Positions 53,649-62,016 are shown, numbered from the stretch's first letter. The stretch is 64,000 nt of DNA from Phycisphaerales bacterium (GCA_947476675.1 CANJRL010000003.1:1-64000); one strand, 5' to 3'. Numbers and translations: made by a program. The notes: generated by a model not told the origin, from the letters alone.

Positions 53649-54742
53649 TGCGTGGGGCGGGTGTTGATCCACGCTCCCGAGATCGGCGCGGGGGCTGGGA
53701 CGCCCGTGACTTTTGGGAGCGTGATCGCAACGCCGTCGGCGCAGAGCGCGCCCAGCACCGCGATTTGGGCGGCCTCGCGGTGCGTGACCGGGACGCCCTC
53801 GCTGTCCGTGGGCCGGAGCGGGGCCCCGGCCGCGCGCCTCAGCGCCGAGACCAGCGCCCCGTTGCGCGCCCCCCCGCCCGCCACCAATACGAGCGCCGCG
53901 CGGTGCTCCGCCACAGCGCCGCCGATGACCTCGCCGACCCCCAGCGCCGCGGACGCGGCGAGATCCTCGGCGGCAAGCCGGTTCTTCCACGCGCTCACCC
54001 ACCCGGCGATCTCGTCGCCCGTGCCCAACGAGCGCCCCCCGATCCGCTGCGCGCCCAGAACATCGCGGAGCGATCGGACCGCAGCCGAGTCCGCCGACCC
54101 CCTCAGCGCCGCCTCGCCGTCGTTGTCGTACGGCCTTCCGAGCGCCGTTCGCGCGACCGCGTCGAGCACGTGGTTGCACGCGCACACGTCCATGCCGAGG
54201 ACCGCCCCGGGCTCGGCGCCGCCGGGCAGGATCGTCACGTTGCAGAAACCCCCGAGGTTCACCACGGCGCGGGTCTCGCCGGCGCGGAAGAACACCCAAT
54301 CAGCCAGAGGCGTGATCGGGGCCCCCTGCCCCCCCGCCGCCAGATCCGCGCCTCGCAGGTCGTGCACCACAGGGCAGCCCAGCGACCGCGCGATCGGCCA
54401 CGGGTTCAGCATCTGCCAGGAGAGCGGCGGCGAGTGGAACACCGTCTGCCCATGCACCGCGACAAAGTCCGGACGGCCCGCCGCGCCCGCCAGGCCGAGC
54501 AGCGCGTCGGCGTGCGCGACCCCGAGATCGCGCGCGAGCCCGGCGGCCTCGCCCGCGGTCATCGCCTCGCCCGAGGCCAGCGACCGCAGGCGCGGCGCCA
54601 GCGCTCCCAGCGGCGCCGCCGCGCACGCGACCACCCTCGCCCGCACGCCCAGACCCCGCCCCTCCAGGCGGACCGCCGCCGCGTCGAGCGCGTCGATGCT
54701 CGTGCCCGTCATGCACCCGAAGACCAGCCGGCTCTCGGTCAC
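53645..54742 (-). CDS. anmK: Anhydro-N-acetylmuramic acid kinase
   Basis: 365 residues. The first gene of the recycling operon. GCMTGTSIDALDAAAVRLEG at the N-terminus is the ATP-phosphate loop of this ASKHA-fold kinase, followed by VHGQTVFHSPPLSWQMLNP, VVHDLRGADLAAGGQGAPITP, VNLGGFCNVT and VLVAGGGARNG. It hydrolyses the 1,6-anhydro bond of anhydroMurNAc while phosphorylating it, giving MurNAc-6-phosphate for MurQ. The substrate arises only from wall turnover by lytic transglycosylases, so the gene implies peptidoglycan in this organism or its prey. Confidence 0.95.
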   Translation of the reverse strand: MTESRLVFGCMTGTSIDALDAAAVRLEGRGLGVRARVVACAAAPLGALAPRLRSLASGEAMTAGEAAGLARDLGVAHADALLGLAGAAGRPDFVAVHGQTVFHSPPLSWQMLNPWPIARSLGCPVVHDLRGADLAAGGQGAPITPLADWVFFRAGETRAVVNLGGFCNVTILPGGAEPGAVLGMDVCACNHVLDAVARTALGRPYDNDGEAALRGSADSAAVRSLRDVLGAQRIGGRSLGTGDEIAGWVSAWKNRLAAEDLAASAALGVGEVIGGAVAEHRAALVLVAGGGARNGALVSALRRAAGAPLRPTDSEGVPVTHREAAQIAVLGALCADGVAITLPKVTGVPAPAPISGAWINTRPTQ

Positions 54743-54791
54743 CGGCCCATCATCGCACGATCAAGGCCGCCGCGCCGGCCCGAGGGCCGGA

Positions 54792-55988
54792 TCACGGATC
54801 CGGAACCTCGATGTCCAGCCACACCGGGAAGTGGTCCGACGGGAACCGCTCGAACCGCGGCAGGGCGGGCGCCGGCGCCCCGTCCGGCAACGCCGGCACA
54901 TCCTCCGGGCCTCGCAGGACCCCACCCCCCAGGACCTTCAGCGATCGCGAAGGAAGCACGTAGTCCACCCGCAGCCCGAAGGCCGCCGTGTCGGTCGGCT
55001 CGAGTCGGGGCGTCTCGATGACGCTCCTGGGCGTGAACTCGCCGCTGACCCGCGCCGACTTGAACAACAGGTTCGCGATGGGATTGTCGCGCGAGTCCCC
55101 TTTCGCCGGGTCGGCGTTCAGATCCCCCAGGATGACAAAGTGCGCCGCCGGGTCCAGCCCCCCCGCCTTCCCGCGGTCGTCCTTCACGTACGGCGCGCCA
55201 CCGATGTAGTCCGCCCACAGCCGGATCTCGTCGTGGTTCCGCCGCCCGTTGCGGTCCTCCGGCCCGTCAAACACCGGCGGCGTCGGGTGGCTGCACAGCA
55301 GATGCACCACCGCGCCGGACGGGAGCCGAGCCGGGAAGTCCCAGTGGTTCTTGCTGCTCAGAGGCAGCACGGCGAGCATCTCAGGCGTGTACCAGCCGCG
55401 GTCGGGCCGGTCCTCGGAGACCGAGGGCAGGATCGCGCCGGGCATGTCCTTCCACAGGAACTTGCCGAACGTGCGGATCTCGTGGAACGCCACCGTGAAC
55501 CCCTCGCGGAGCAGCAGGGCCATGCCGTAATGCCCGGGGAACTCGCCGTAGCCCAGCGAATCCCCGCCGTAGTCGCGGCTCCCGGGCTTCGCGTCGATCG
55601 CGCCGTTGCGGTCGAGGTCGAGCCCGGAGTGCACCCCCGTGTTCGAGGCGGTCGCGAAGGCGTTGTAGAACACGGGGCGGATCCGCTCGTCCTGCACGTC
55701 CCCGATGTAGCGCTCGGCGAAGAGCCGCGCCGTGCGCTCCGGCCGCGCCCGCGCCGCGCCATCGGCCTGCTCCGGCGCGATCTCGTTGAGCAGGATGATG
55801 TCAGGCCGCAGCGCCTGGATGACGAGTGCCAGCCGCTTGAGCCGCGGGTCGTCGCGCGTCGCCACGTGCTCGGGCCGCACGTCCTCGAGGTTGAACGTCG
55901 CCACCCGGACCGCCGACGGGCGCGCCAAGCCGGGCGGCGCCCAGGCGGAGGCCGCCAAGGCCAGGGCGGCGGCCCCCGCCCGACTCAC
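54792..55988 (-). CDS. Exported endonuclease/exonuclease/phosphatase family protein
   Basis: 398 residues from the GTG at 55988, which overlaps the stop of the upstream nuclease gene (GTGA); no Shine-Dalgarno, so translation is probably coupled. The N-terminus (SRAGAAALALAASAWAPPGL) is signal-like. Fold motifs: VRVATFNLEDV (metal ligand Asn), ILLNEIAP (Glu), CSHPTPPVFDGPED, ILGDLNADP (Asp/Asn) and SDHFPVW (Asp-His). Relatives are DNases, sphingomyelinases or phosphodiesterases. It lacks the dockerin-like tail of its neighbour and would therefore be released or periplasmic. Confidence 0.88.
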   Translation of the reverse strand: MSRAGAAALALAASAWAPPGLARPSAVRVATFNLEDVRPEHVATRDDPRLKRLALVIQALRPDIILLNEIAPEQADGAARARPERTARLFAERYIGDVQDERIRPVFYNAFATASNTGVHSGLDLDRNGAIDAKPGSRDYGGDSLGYGEFPGHYGMALLLREGFTVAFHEIRTFGKFLWKDMPGAILPSVSEDRPDRGWYTPEMLAVLPLSSKNHWDFPARLPSGAVVHLLCSHPTPPVFDGPEDRNGRRNHDEIRLWADYIGGAPYVKDDRGKAGGLDPAAHFVILGDLNADPAKGDSRDNPIANLLFKSARVSGEFTPRSVIETPRLEPTDTAAFGLRVDYVLPSRSLKVLGGGVLRGPEDVPALPDGAPAPALPRFERFPSDHFPVWLDIEVPDP

Positions 55989-57145
55989 GAGCAGGAGGTC
56001 CCGATCCCGGTGAGCACCTGGTTGAGGTCGGCGAAGTTCACGTTCCCGTCGCCGTTGAAATCGCCCGAGAGGTTCCAGCCCCGCGTGCCGAACTGGTTCA
56101 GCACCGCGTTGAGGTCGGCGAAGTTCACGACGTTGTCGCCGTTGGTGTCCGGGCAGGTGCGGCCCAGGAGCAGATCGAACACCACCGGGCGGTGGTCCGA
56201 CGCGTTGGTGGTCGCGCTGGTCTCGCCGCTGGACATCACGCCGCTGTCGTCGCCCGAGTAGTAGACGAACCCCATGTTGTTGATCTCGTCCTGCGTGAAG
56301 ATCAGGTTGCCGGCGGCGGAGAACCGCGCCGCGAGCGCCGACGTGGTGCACACGTAATCGAGGCGCGACGCCGGCGGGAACGTGGTGATGATGGGGTCGC
56401 CCGACAGGATGCGGCCCAGCAGGCTCTCGACCGGCAGGTTGAGCAGGCCGGTCGGCTGCCCGGTGCTGGCATTGGTGAACAGCCCGTTGAGCGAGCCGTC
56501 CCCGTTGTTGCTCGAGTTCAGGTCGCCGCAGAGCAGCACGTACCCCATCGGGGTCTCGCGGACGCCGTCGCCGTCGAGGTCAAGCCCCAGCGCGATGTCC
56601 TCGGAGATGAAGATGCCCGAGGAGTTGGCGTTGGTGCGGCGCTGCGACGTGCTCGACGCGTCGCCGAACGCCTTGAAGTGCGCGGTGTACACCGTCAGCA
56701 GCCGGTCGGCGCCGGGGACGCGCATGGTCACGCGCAGCATGTTCCGGGGCCCGCCGATGTACCGCTCCTGACGGTTGAGCACCTGGTAATCGGGCCGCAC
56801 CAGCATCACCGCGAAGTTCCCCCCCGCGTCCACCTGGTTCACCCGGATGTACTGGTACCCGGGCAGGTACTGGTCCCGGAACGCCAGGTTGTCCGAGTCG
56901 TTCGTCATCTCGTGCAGGCACACCACGTCGGGCTTGAGCCCGCTCGTGCCCGCCGGGGCGCCGGGCAGCGCCTGGTTGGTGAGGAACTTGCCCGTCGCGA
57001 CCGCGGGGGTCGACCCGGGCGGATCGATGCCGAGGCGCACGTTCAGCTCCACCAGCCGCACGCGCAAAGGCTGGGCGAGCCCGGAGGCGCCGAACCAGGC
57101 CACCAGGGCGGAGGCAAGAATCACACGGGTCAGGCGAGCCAGCAT
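55985..57145 (-). CDS. Secreted endonuclease/exonuclease/phosphatase protein with a two-repeat dockerin-like tail
   Basis: 386 residues with a signal peptide (MLARLTRVILASALVAWFGA, cleavage near GLAQ). The catalytic fold has CLHEMTNDSD (Glu), YTAHFKAFGD, LLCGDLNSSN (Asp/Asn), RLDYVCTT and ASDHRPVVFD (His). The tail contains two complete calcium-type loops: CPDTNGDNVVNFADLNAVLN and SGDFNGDGNVNFADLNQVLT, ending TSCS. Likely an extracellular nuclease or phosphodiesterase tethered to the cell or to a partner protein. It is co-translated with the tail-less paralogue downstream. Confidence 0.9.
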   Translation of the reverse strand: MLARLTRVILASALVAWFGASGLAQPLRVRLVELNVRLGIDPPGSTPAVATGKFLTNQALPGAPAGTSGLKPDVVCLHEMTNDSDNLAFRDQYLPGYQYIRVNQVDAGGNFAVMLVRPDYQVLNRQERYIGGPRNMLRVTMRVPGADRLLTVYTAHFKAFGDASSTSQRRTNANSSGIFISEDIALGLDLDGDGVRETPMGYVLLCGDLNSSNNGDGSLNGLFTNASTGQPTGLLNLPVESLLGRILSGDPIITTFPPASRLDYVCTTSALAARFSAAGNLIFTQDEINNMGFVYYSGDDSGVMSSGETSATTNASDHRPVVFDLLLGRTCPDTNGDNVVNFADLNAVLNQFGTRGWNLSGDFNGDGNVNFADLNQVLTGIGTSCS

Positions 57146-57213
57146 GCGGCATTCTCCCAGGCGCTCGGCGGCGCCTTCATCTCGGGCGACACGGGACGAT
57201 CTCCGGACAAGAA

Positions 57214-57239
57214 CGGCGGGGAGCGTCAGCCCCCCGCCG
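57214..57239 (-). terminator. Intrinsic terminator after the 650-residue secreted protein gene
   Basis: On the minus strand CGGCGGGG and CCCCGCCG (57239-57232 and 57221-57214) form a perfect 8-bp stem, followed by TTCTTGT. It lies 44 nt past the stop codon at 57284 and separates the upstream transcription unit from the nuclease pair. Confidence 0.65.
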
Positions 57240-57283
57240 CTGGAAAACTCAGGTCGGCGAACCTCTGCCGTCAGGCAGGGACC

Positions 57284-59236
57284 TCAGGGGCAGTTCTGGC
57301 CGAAGGCGGCGAGAACCTGGTTGAGGTTGGTGAAGGTGTAGGTCGTGCCGAAGCCGGCCAGCACGAGGTTGAGGTCGCTGAAGTTGACGACGCCGTCGCC
57401 GTTGATATCGCCGGGGCACGGGGCGCGGCCGGGGAACTTGATCTGGATCACGCCGCGCACCGACGACTCCTGGCCGGAGCCCTGGTTGAGCAGCCCGCCC
57501 CTGGGGGTGAAGCCGGCCGGGACCGTCGTGCCCGAGCCGAGGTACACGCCGTTGGCGTAGTTGTTGGAGCGGAAGCACAGGGACAGGGCGTTGCCGGCCT
57601 TGTTCATGCCCGCGCGGGTGAAGGAGTCGGTGGCGGCGTCAACGGGGAAGAAGCCGATGCCCAGGTTCGGGCCGCCGGCGTTGATGTTGCTCAGGATGTC
57701 GCCGTTCTGCCCGCCCTTGACGATCGCGTGCAGGCTGTTGCGCGCGGCCTCGTAGTAGAAAAGGGTGTTGGTCGAGGCGTAGAGCACCGGGCCGGAGCCG
57801 GTCGCGCCCGTGCCGCTCACCGTGCGGACCTCGGTGAAGGACTCGGTCGTGCCGACGAACGCGATGTTGCCGTTGTCGTCGATCGAGACGCCGGAGAAGG
57901 GAACCAGGCTGCTGGTGATGACGGCGGCCGGGGGGCCGGAGACATAGGTGGTGTTGAGCAGCTGGGCGACGATCCCGTCCTGCCCGTTGCGGGCGATGAC
58001 CACGGGGGGGTTGTACCCGGTGATCTGGCAGTTGCTGACGATGGGGTCGTAGCGGAGGACCTCGAAGACAAAGACCGAACCGGAGCGGTTCTCGCGGACC
58101 GCGACGACCTGGCCCTTGCTGTTCATGTCGAACATGCCGCCGGTGAAGGGGCCGGCGCCGCCGCCGGTCGCCTGCGCGGAGATGAAGCGGAAGTTGGCGT
58201 CCGCCGGGACGGTGGGGTCAGACCCGTTGCCGTCGGCGCGGATCACGCGGTAGGGCAGGGTGTAGCCGTTGGCGACGTTCTGCGTCGGGGCGACGAACAG
58301 GAACAGAGGGCGAGCCGAGCCGCCGGAGTAGGGCGTGGTCGAGCCCGTGCCCGGGGTGATGCCGACGCCGAAGACGGTGTACAGGGCGTCGGAGCAGCCC
58401 GCGCCGAGGTTCACCTTCTTGATGTGCGGCTGGGTCTGGCGAGTCTCGCTGGTCAGCGCGTTCGTCGGGATCGGGGTGTTGACCTGGCGCCACACACAGA
58501 AGGGGGCGTTGGGGTTGTTGTCGTTGTTGCGGTAGACGCCCGTGCCGCTGGGGCAGTGGCCGTTGTTCGCGTCGAACATGGTGACCGCGGTGTAGAGGTC
58601 GTTGTTGGGGCCGAAGCGGTCCGCGCCCGGGACGCCGAGGAACACGTCGGTGAAGCCCGCGGGGTCGCCGGTGATGCCGGGGAGGCCCTCCTGGAACACC
58701 TTGAAGGCGCCCGAGGAGGGAACGGGGTTGGTGTTCACGTTGATGGGGAGGGCCTGGTACTCCAGGTTGTTCTGGTCAACGCCGGCGAAGTTGGCGCGCC
58801 ACACCGCGGTGCCGTCGGCCAGCAGCGTGCCCAGGGCGTCGGAGCGGTTGTTGGCGCCCTCGTCGATGAAGCGGTTGTTCGAGCCGCCGGCCGCGGGCCA
58901 CGCTGCGCGGGTCGAGCCGAGCGCCGCCACAACCCGGACCGTGTTGAGCGGCGGGGGGTTGCCGCTGGTGAAGGTGGTCACGGCGCCGACCGGATTGCCC
59001 TGGGCGTCCACGCCGGCGACGGACGAATCCTGCTGGCCGTCGGTCGAGTTGAGCAGCCAGGGAGCGTAGACGACGACGTTGTTGATCGGGCCGGCCGTGC
59101 CGCGCACGACGGTCGTGCTCTTGGTCGTGGCGTAGGTGCCGGCGAAGGTGGTGGGATCGTACGGGAGGGCCATTGCGGCGCCGGCGCAGAGGCCGAGCAG
59201 CGCGAGGGCCGAGACGGTGCGAACGGTCTGAGTCAT
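57284..59236 (-). CDS. Large secreted protein of unknown function with a dockerin-like tail
   Basis: 650 residues from the ATG at 59236 with AGGAGAG upstream. The signal peptide ends at AAMALP. The body is Asn/Gly/Thr-rich and predicted all-beta, with repeated short segments such as MFDMNSKGQVVAVREN, VSIDDNGNIAFVGT and FTRAGMNKAGNALSL. These resemble blades of beta-propeller surface proteins (the pattern N-x-x-G-x-V/I-A-F). The tail is CPGDINGDGVVNFSDLNLVL, AGFG, then a half repeat (TFTNLNQVLAAFGQNCP). No enzymatic motif was found. It is 71 nt downstream of the pseudopilin gene. Confidence 0.82.
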   Translation of the reverse strand: MTQTVRTVSALALLGLCAGAAMALPYDPTTFAGTYATTKSTTVVRGTAGPINNVVVYAPWLLNSTDGQQDSSVAGVDAQGNPVGAVTTFTSGNPPPLNTVRVVAALGSTRAAWPAAGGSNNRFIDEGANNRSDALGTLLADGTAVWRANFAGVDQNNLEYQALPINVNTNPVPSSGAFKVFQEGLPGITGDPAGFTDVFLGVPGADRFGPNNDLYTAVTMFDANNGHCPSGTGVYRNNDNNPNAPFCVWRQVNTPIPTNALTSETRQTQPHIKKVNLGAGCSDALYTVFGVGITPGTGSTTPYSGGSARPLFLFVAPTQNVANGYTLPYRVIRADGNGSDPTVPADANFRFISAQATGGGAGPFTGGMFDMNSKGQVVAVRENRSGSVFVFEVLRYDPIVSNCQITGYNPPVVIARNGQDGIVAQLLNTTYVSGPPAAVITSSLVPFSGVSIDDNGNIAFVGTTESFTEVRTVSGTGATGSGPVLYASTNTLFYYEAARNSLHAIVKGGQNGDILSNINAGGPNLGIGFFPVDAATDSFTRAGMNKAGNALSLCFRSNNYANGVYLGSGTTVPAGFTPRGGLLNQGSGQESSVRGVIQIKFPGRAPCPGDINGDGVVNFSDLNLVLAGFGTTYTFTNLNQVLAAFGQNCP

Positions 59237-59284
59237 GCTCAATCTCTCCTGAGTGAGTGGGAACATTCTTTGGGTGACCGAACC

Positions 59285-59303
59285 CGCCGCGAATGGCGCG
59301 GCG
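59285..59303 (-). terminator. Hairpin 4 nt after the pseudopilin stop codon
   Basis: CGCCGCG and CGCGGCG form a perfect 7-bp stem with a 5-nt loop. There is no T run, so it may attenuate or protect the message rather than fully terminate. The downstream gene has its own strong Shine-Dalgarno. Confidence 0.35.
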
Positions 59304-59307
59304 AGAG

Positions 59308-60339
59308 TCATTCAACGAGGGAGAACGCCGGTTGGTACGACAGGCACCGGGGATCAAGATTGCTCGCCGACCCCAGCCGCGCCCCGCGTGGGAACCAATA
59401 TGTCGGGTTTCGGCTGGTGTCATCCGACAGCCGCTCGACGTGCCCGTCGAAGTACGCGGCGTTCATCTCGAGCTTGCCATGGCGGTAGGACAGAGGCAGG
59501 TTGCGCCGGCGCGGCAGGTCGGCGTCGCGCCCAAGGGACTTGTCCTTGACGAACATCGCCCCGTGGGTGAATGAGCCGAAGACGGACGCCTTGATCGACA
59601 CGTCGACATCCACGATGCCGGTGGCGGGGTCGAAGTATCGAAGGCCATCCGACATGGCGATTTTCCGCGCAGGCTCCCCGATGCGTGTGACGAAGGGGAA
59701 GTAACTCCGCGGCAGCGTGGCAGTCCCATCCGGACCGCCGGAGAGCCCCACTCGTAGATACCGGGTGCCGGTGAAGGCGTTGGAACCTCCCGAGTACTGG
59801 TAGAACGTCGACATCAAGTAACTGGTGGGTTGCAGTTCGTCATCCAGCGACAGCGCCTGCACGATCTCGTCCCGGCCCGGATCGGACTGGCCCGCCGTCC
59901 ACGCGCCGATCTGCACATTCAGGCTCGGGCAGCGGTAGTTCCGCAGGATCGCGAGGAAACGCGGTCCGGTCTGCGACGGCAACGAATCGCCGACGGAAGG
60001 CGACATCCAGTCGAAATTCTGCACCGGGCGGGTCCCAGATTCGCTTGACCACTTCAAGGCGTCACGGATGTCGGCGAAATTCGCGATGGGCAGGCCCGTG
60101 GTCGTAATCCCCGGGATCTGCTCCTGATTGTCGCCGACGAAGCCAGACAGCCCCGTGATCAGTTGCTTCTGGAACGCGGCGCACGCGACCGCCTGCGCCT
60201 CGCGGCGGGCGGCCCCCAGCGAGGGAACGAGGATCCCGATCAGCAGCGCGATCACCGAGACCACCACCAGCAGTTCGATCAGCGTGAACCCGCGGGGCCC
60301 CCGGCGAAGGTCCATGATCCTTTTCTTCCGTGCATCCAT
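59308..60339 (-). CDS. Prepilin-type pseudopilin-like protein (planctomycete family)
   Basis: 343 residues from the ATG at 60339, chosen because GGAG lies 6 nt upstream of it; an ATG at 60351 is in frame. The prepilin peptidase site is GFTLIELLVVVSVIALLIGI (cleavage after the Gly, Glu at +5), followed by a 25-residue hydrophobic helix. The large C-terminal domain ends with LSYRHGKLEMNAAYFDGHVE, the RH...DGHV motif common to a much expanded planctomycete family. Such proteins are thought to enter type II secretion or pilus-like fibres, but the function of the family is open. It ends a run of genes starting at 62016. Confidence 0.92.
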   Translation of the reverse strand: MDARKKRIMDLRRGPRGFTLIELLVVVSVIALLIGILVPSLGAARREAQAVACAAFQKQLITGLSGFVGDNQEQIPGITTTGLPIANFADIRDALKWSSESGTRPVQNFDWMSPSVGDSLPSQTGPRFLAILRNYRCPSLNVQIGAWTAGQSDPGRDEIVQALSLDDELQPTSYLMSTFYQYSGGSNAFTGTRYLRVGLSGGPDGTATLPRSYFPFVTRIGEPARKIAMSDGLRYFDPATGIVDVDVSIKASVFGSFTHGAMFVKDKSLGRDADLPRRRNLPLSYRHGKLEMNAAYFDGHVERLSDDTSRNPTYWFPRGARLGSASNLDPRCLSYQPAFSLVE

Positions 60340-60363
60340 GACGGTCTCCATGAGCGCTCCGTG

Positions 60364-60705
60364 CTACGACGCGGCAACGACAAATGTTTCGAGATCGACC
60401 TTCAGCCGCGGATCCTTGCCGAACGATTGCCTGAGCGCGTCGCGGTACGTCTCAGGAACCATCCACTTTCCCGACTCGTCCTTCGTCACCGGGAAGAGAA
60501 CAACCTGCCCTTCCTCGTTCGCCGCCGGAAGGAACAGCCCCTTGCCGGTCTTCAGCCTCGAGATCTTCCCCGTCGTCACGTCCACCACCTGAATCGTGCT
60601 GTTCACCGACACCGAGCCCGGCCCGCCCGAGGCGAAGTAGAGACTCGCAATCAGCGCTATAGGACCGAGGACGAGCAGCAGTATCTTGCCTCGGTTCATG
60701 ACCAT
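60364..60705 (-). CDS. Small membrane-anchored protein of unknown function
   Basis: 113 residues from the ATG at 60705 (an ATG at 60699 is equally possible). One N-terminal hydrophobic helix (ILLLVLGPIALIASLYFA) is followed by a compact domain of about 85 residues with alternating strands (TIQVVDVTTGKISRLKTGKG, then FLPAANEEGQVVLFPVTKDE). The pattern resembles small planctomycete proteins encoded near pseudopilins, but I cannot name a family. It lies 3 nt after the dockerin-tailed gene and 24 nt before the pseudopilin gene, which implies one transcript for all three. Confidence 0.75.
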   Translation of the reverse strand: MVMNRGKILLLVLGPIALIASLYFASGGPGSVSVNSTIQVVDVTTGKISRLKTGKGLFLPAANEEGQVVLFPVTKDESGKWMVPETYRDALRQSFGKDPRLKVDLETFVVAAS

Positions 60706-60708
60706 CCG

Positions 60709-62016
60709 TTACTGGCAAGACATGCCGTAGTTCGCGAGGATAATAGCGATGTCGGAGAAATTCACGCAGCCATCGCGATTGACATCTGCACGCGCATTCC
60801 AGTTGGGCTGACCATTGCAAGTCCCATACGCGCTCTGCACCAGGTTGAGGTCGGCAAAGTTCACAATCAAGTCGTCGTTCGTATCACCGGCAAATGGAGT
60901 GTAAACAGCCAGCATGGCAGACTCGTCAGTAGCGTCAAGTGCGCCATCGAGGTTGCTGTCAAGGGAAATCGCGTATCCAACCTCACCCATGCGCTTCAGA
61001 GGTAACTGCGCTCGCAGCAACGCGAGGTCACGGCAATCCACGACACCGTCGCTGTTCCCATCACCGAAGGAGCCCGAACCGAGGCCAGCGTCCAGAAAGC
61101 CCTGAAGCGTATCAACGTCAAACTGGTCGATGCTTCCGCTCAGGTTGTAATCCCACCGGGAGAGCGCGCCCGACGCAGGCTGGCCAATCCGCTGGTGGAG
61201 CCACGTGATATCCGCCTGTGTGAACCGATTGTCTCCGTTTGCATCGAAAGTCTTGTCATTGCCCGCGACGACCGAAGGGGTGAGATTGACACTTCCAGGA
61301 GCAGGGACGCTGACGACGACGTTGCCTGACCACTCGTTGAACGCTGTCTGCGTCAAGCCTGACAACAAGGGCGCGACCGCGCGTGGTGCCGAAGTGTAGG
61401 CCATTCGAGCGCCACCGAGCGAGACGACGATCCGACGGATGGAATCGCTAGTGACTCCAGGCACATCGAGCAGCGAAGCACAGGGTCCAACAATCACACG
61501 TGCCCTAAGGACAACTCCGGGCTCCGGGTCACCGGGCATCTGCGGATCGATCGTGTACGAACCGCCAGTGCTCACAGAGCCACCTGCGATTCCCAAGGCA
61601 ATCGGTCCATTGGGAGGAACCCAACAGCCCTGCGATTCAAAGTCTAGGACCTGGTGGCCCGAGGCAAAGACGCCACATCGTGAAAGGTAACTAGCCTGCC
61701 CGGAACAACCGGCGTCCGGGGCCTCGCCGCATGAGCCAGCGCCCGCTGCGGCTTCCGAACCGCCTGCGGCATTCGAGTTACATTCTGAAGCGATGCCGAA
61801 GGGGCAATTCCCGCAAGGGTCTGCACCGAACGCCACAGCGCAGCATGCCGTGGAGAACGGGCCGGATTGCGACTTGCCTAGCCACTGTGCGGTGTATCCC
61901 ACGAACATTCCGCACCTTGGTGTCATCCCGGATGGCACTCTCGCGGGGCATTCCTGAGCCTGGGCGCTTCCGAACGATCCGAGGACGAGGAAGATGGCGA
62001 CGGTGAAATTCCTCAT
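60709..62016 (-). CDS. Secreted Cys-rich protein with several calcium-loop repeats and a dockerin-like tail
   Basis: 435 residues from the ATG at 62016 with AAGGA upstream. The signal peptide ends near SAQAQ. A Cys-rich N-terminal part of about 110 residues (for example STACCAVAFGADPCGNCPFG) is followed by a beta-rich domain. From about residue 260 come dockerin-like or EF-type segments: FDANGDNRFTQADITWLHQR, WDYNLSGSIDQFDVDTLQGF, GDGNSDGVVDCRDLALLRAQ, SLDSNLDGALDATDES, and the tail pair GDTNDDLIVNFADLNLVQSA and ADVNRDGCVNFSDIAIILAN. Six loops is far more than in its neighbours. The function is unknown. It is the first gene of the run ending with the pseudopilin. Confidence 0.85.
   Translation of the reverse strand: MRNFTVAIFLVLGSFGSAQAQECPARVPSGMTPRCGMFVGYTAQWLGKSQSGPFSTACCAVAFGADPCGNCPFGIASECNSNAAGGSEAAAGAGSCGEAPDAGCSGQASYLSRCGVFASGHQVLDFESQGCWVPPNGPIALGIAGGSVSTGGSYTIDPQMPGDPEPGVVLRARVIVGPCASLLDVPGVTSDSIRRIVVSLGGARMAYTSAPRAVAPLLSGLTQTAFNEWSGNVVVSVPAPGSVNLTPSVVAGNDKTFDANGDNRFTQADITWLHQRIGQPASGALSRWDYNLSGSIDQFDVDTLQGFLDAGLGSGSFGDGNSDGVVDCRDLALLRAQLPLKRMGEVGYAISLDSNLDGALDATDESAMLAVYTPFAGDTNDDLIVNFADLNLVQSAYGTCNGQPNWNARADVNRDGCVNFSDIAIILANYGMSCQ

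Noticed and set aside
60164-60320. Pseudopilin gene treated as a type II secretion major pseudopilin (GspG)
   Set aside because: Only the N-terminal helix is shared. The protein is much larger than GspG and ends in the planctomycete-type RH...DGHV motif, and no other gsp gene lies nearby.
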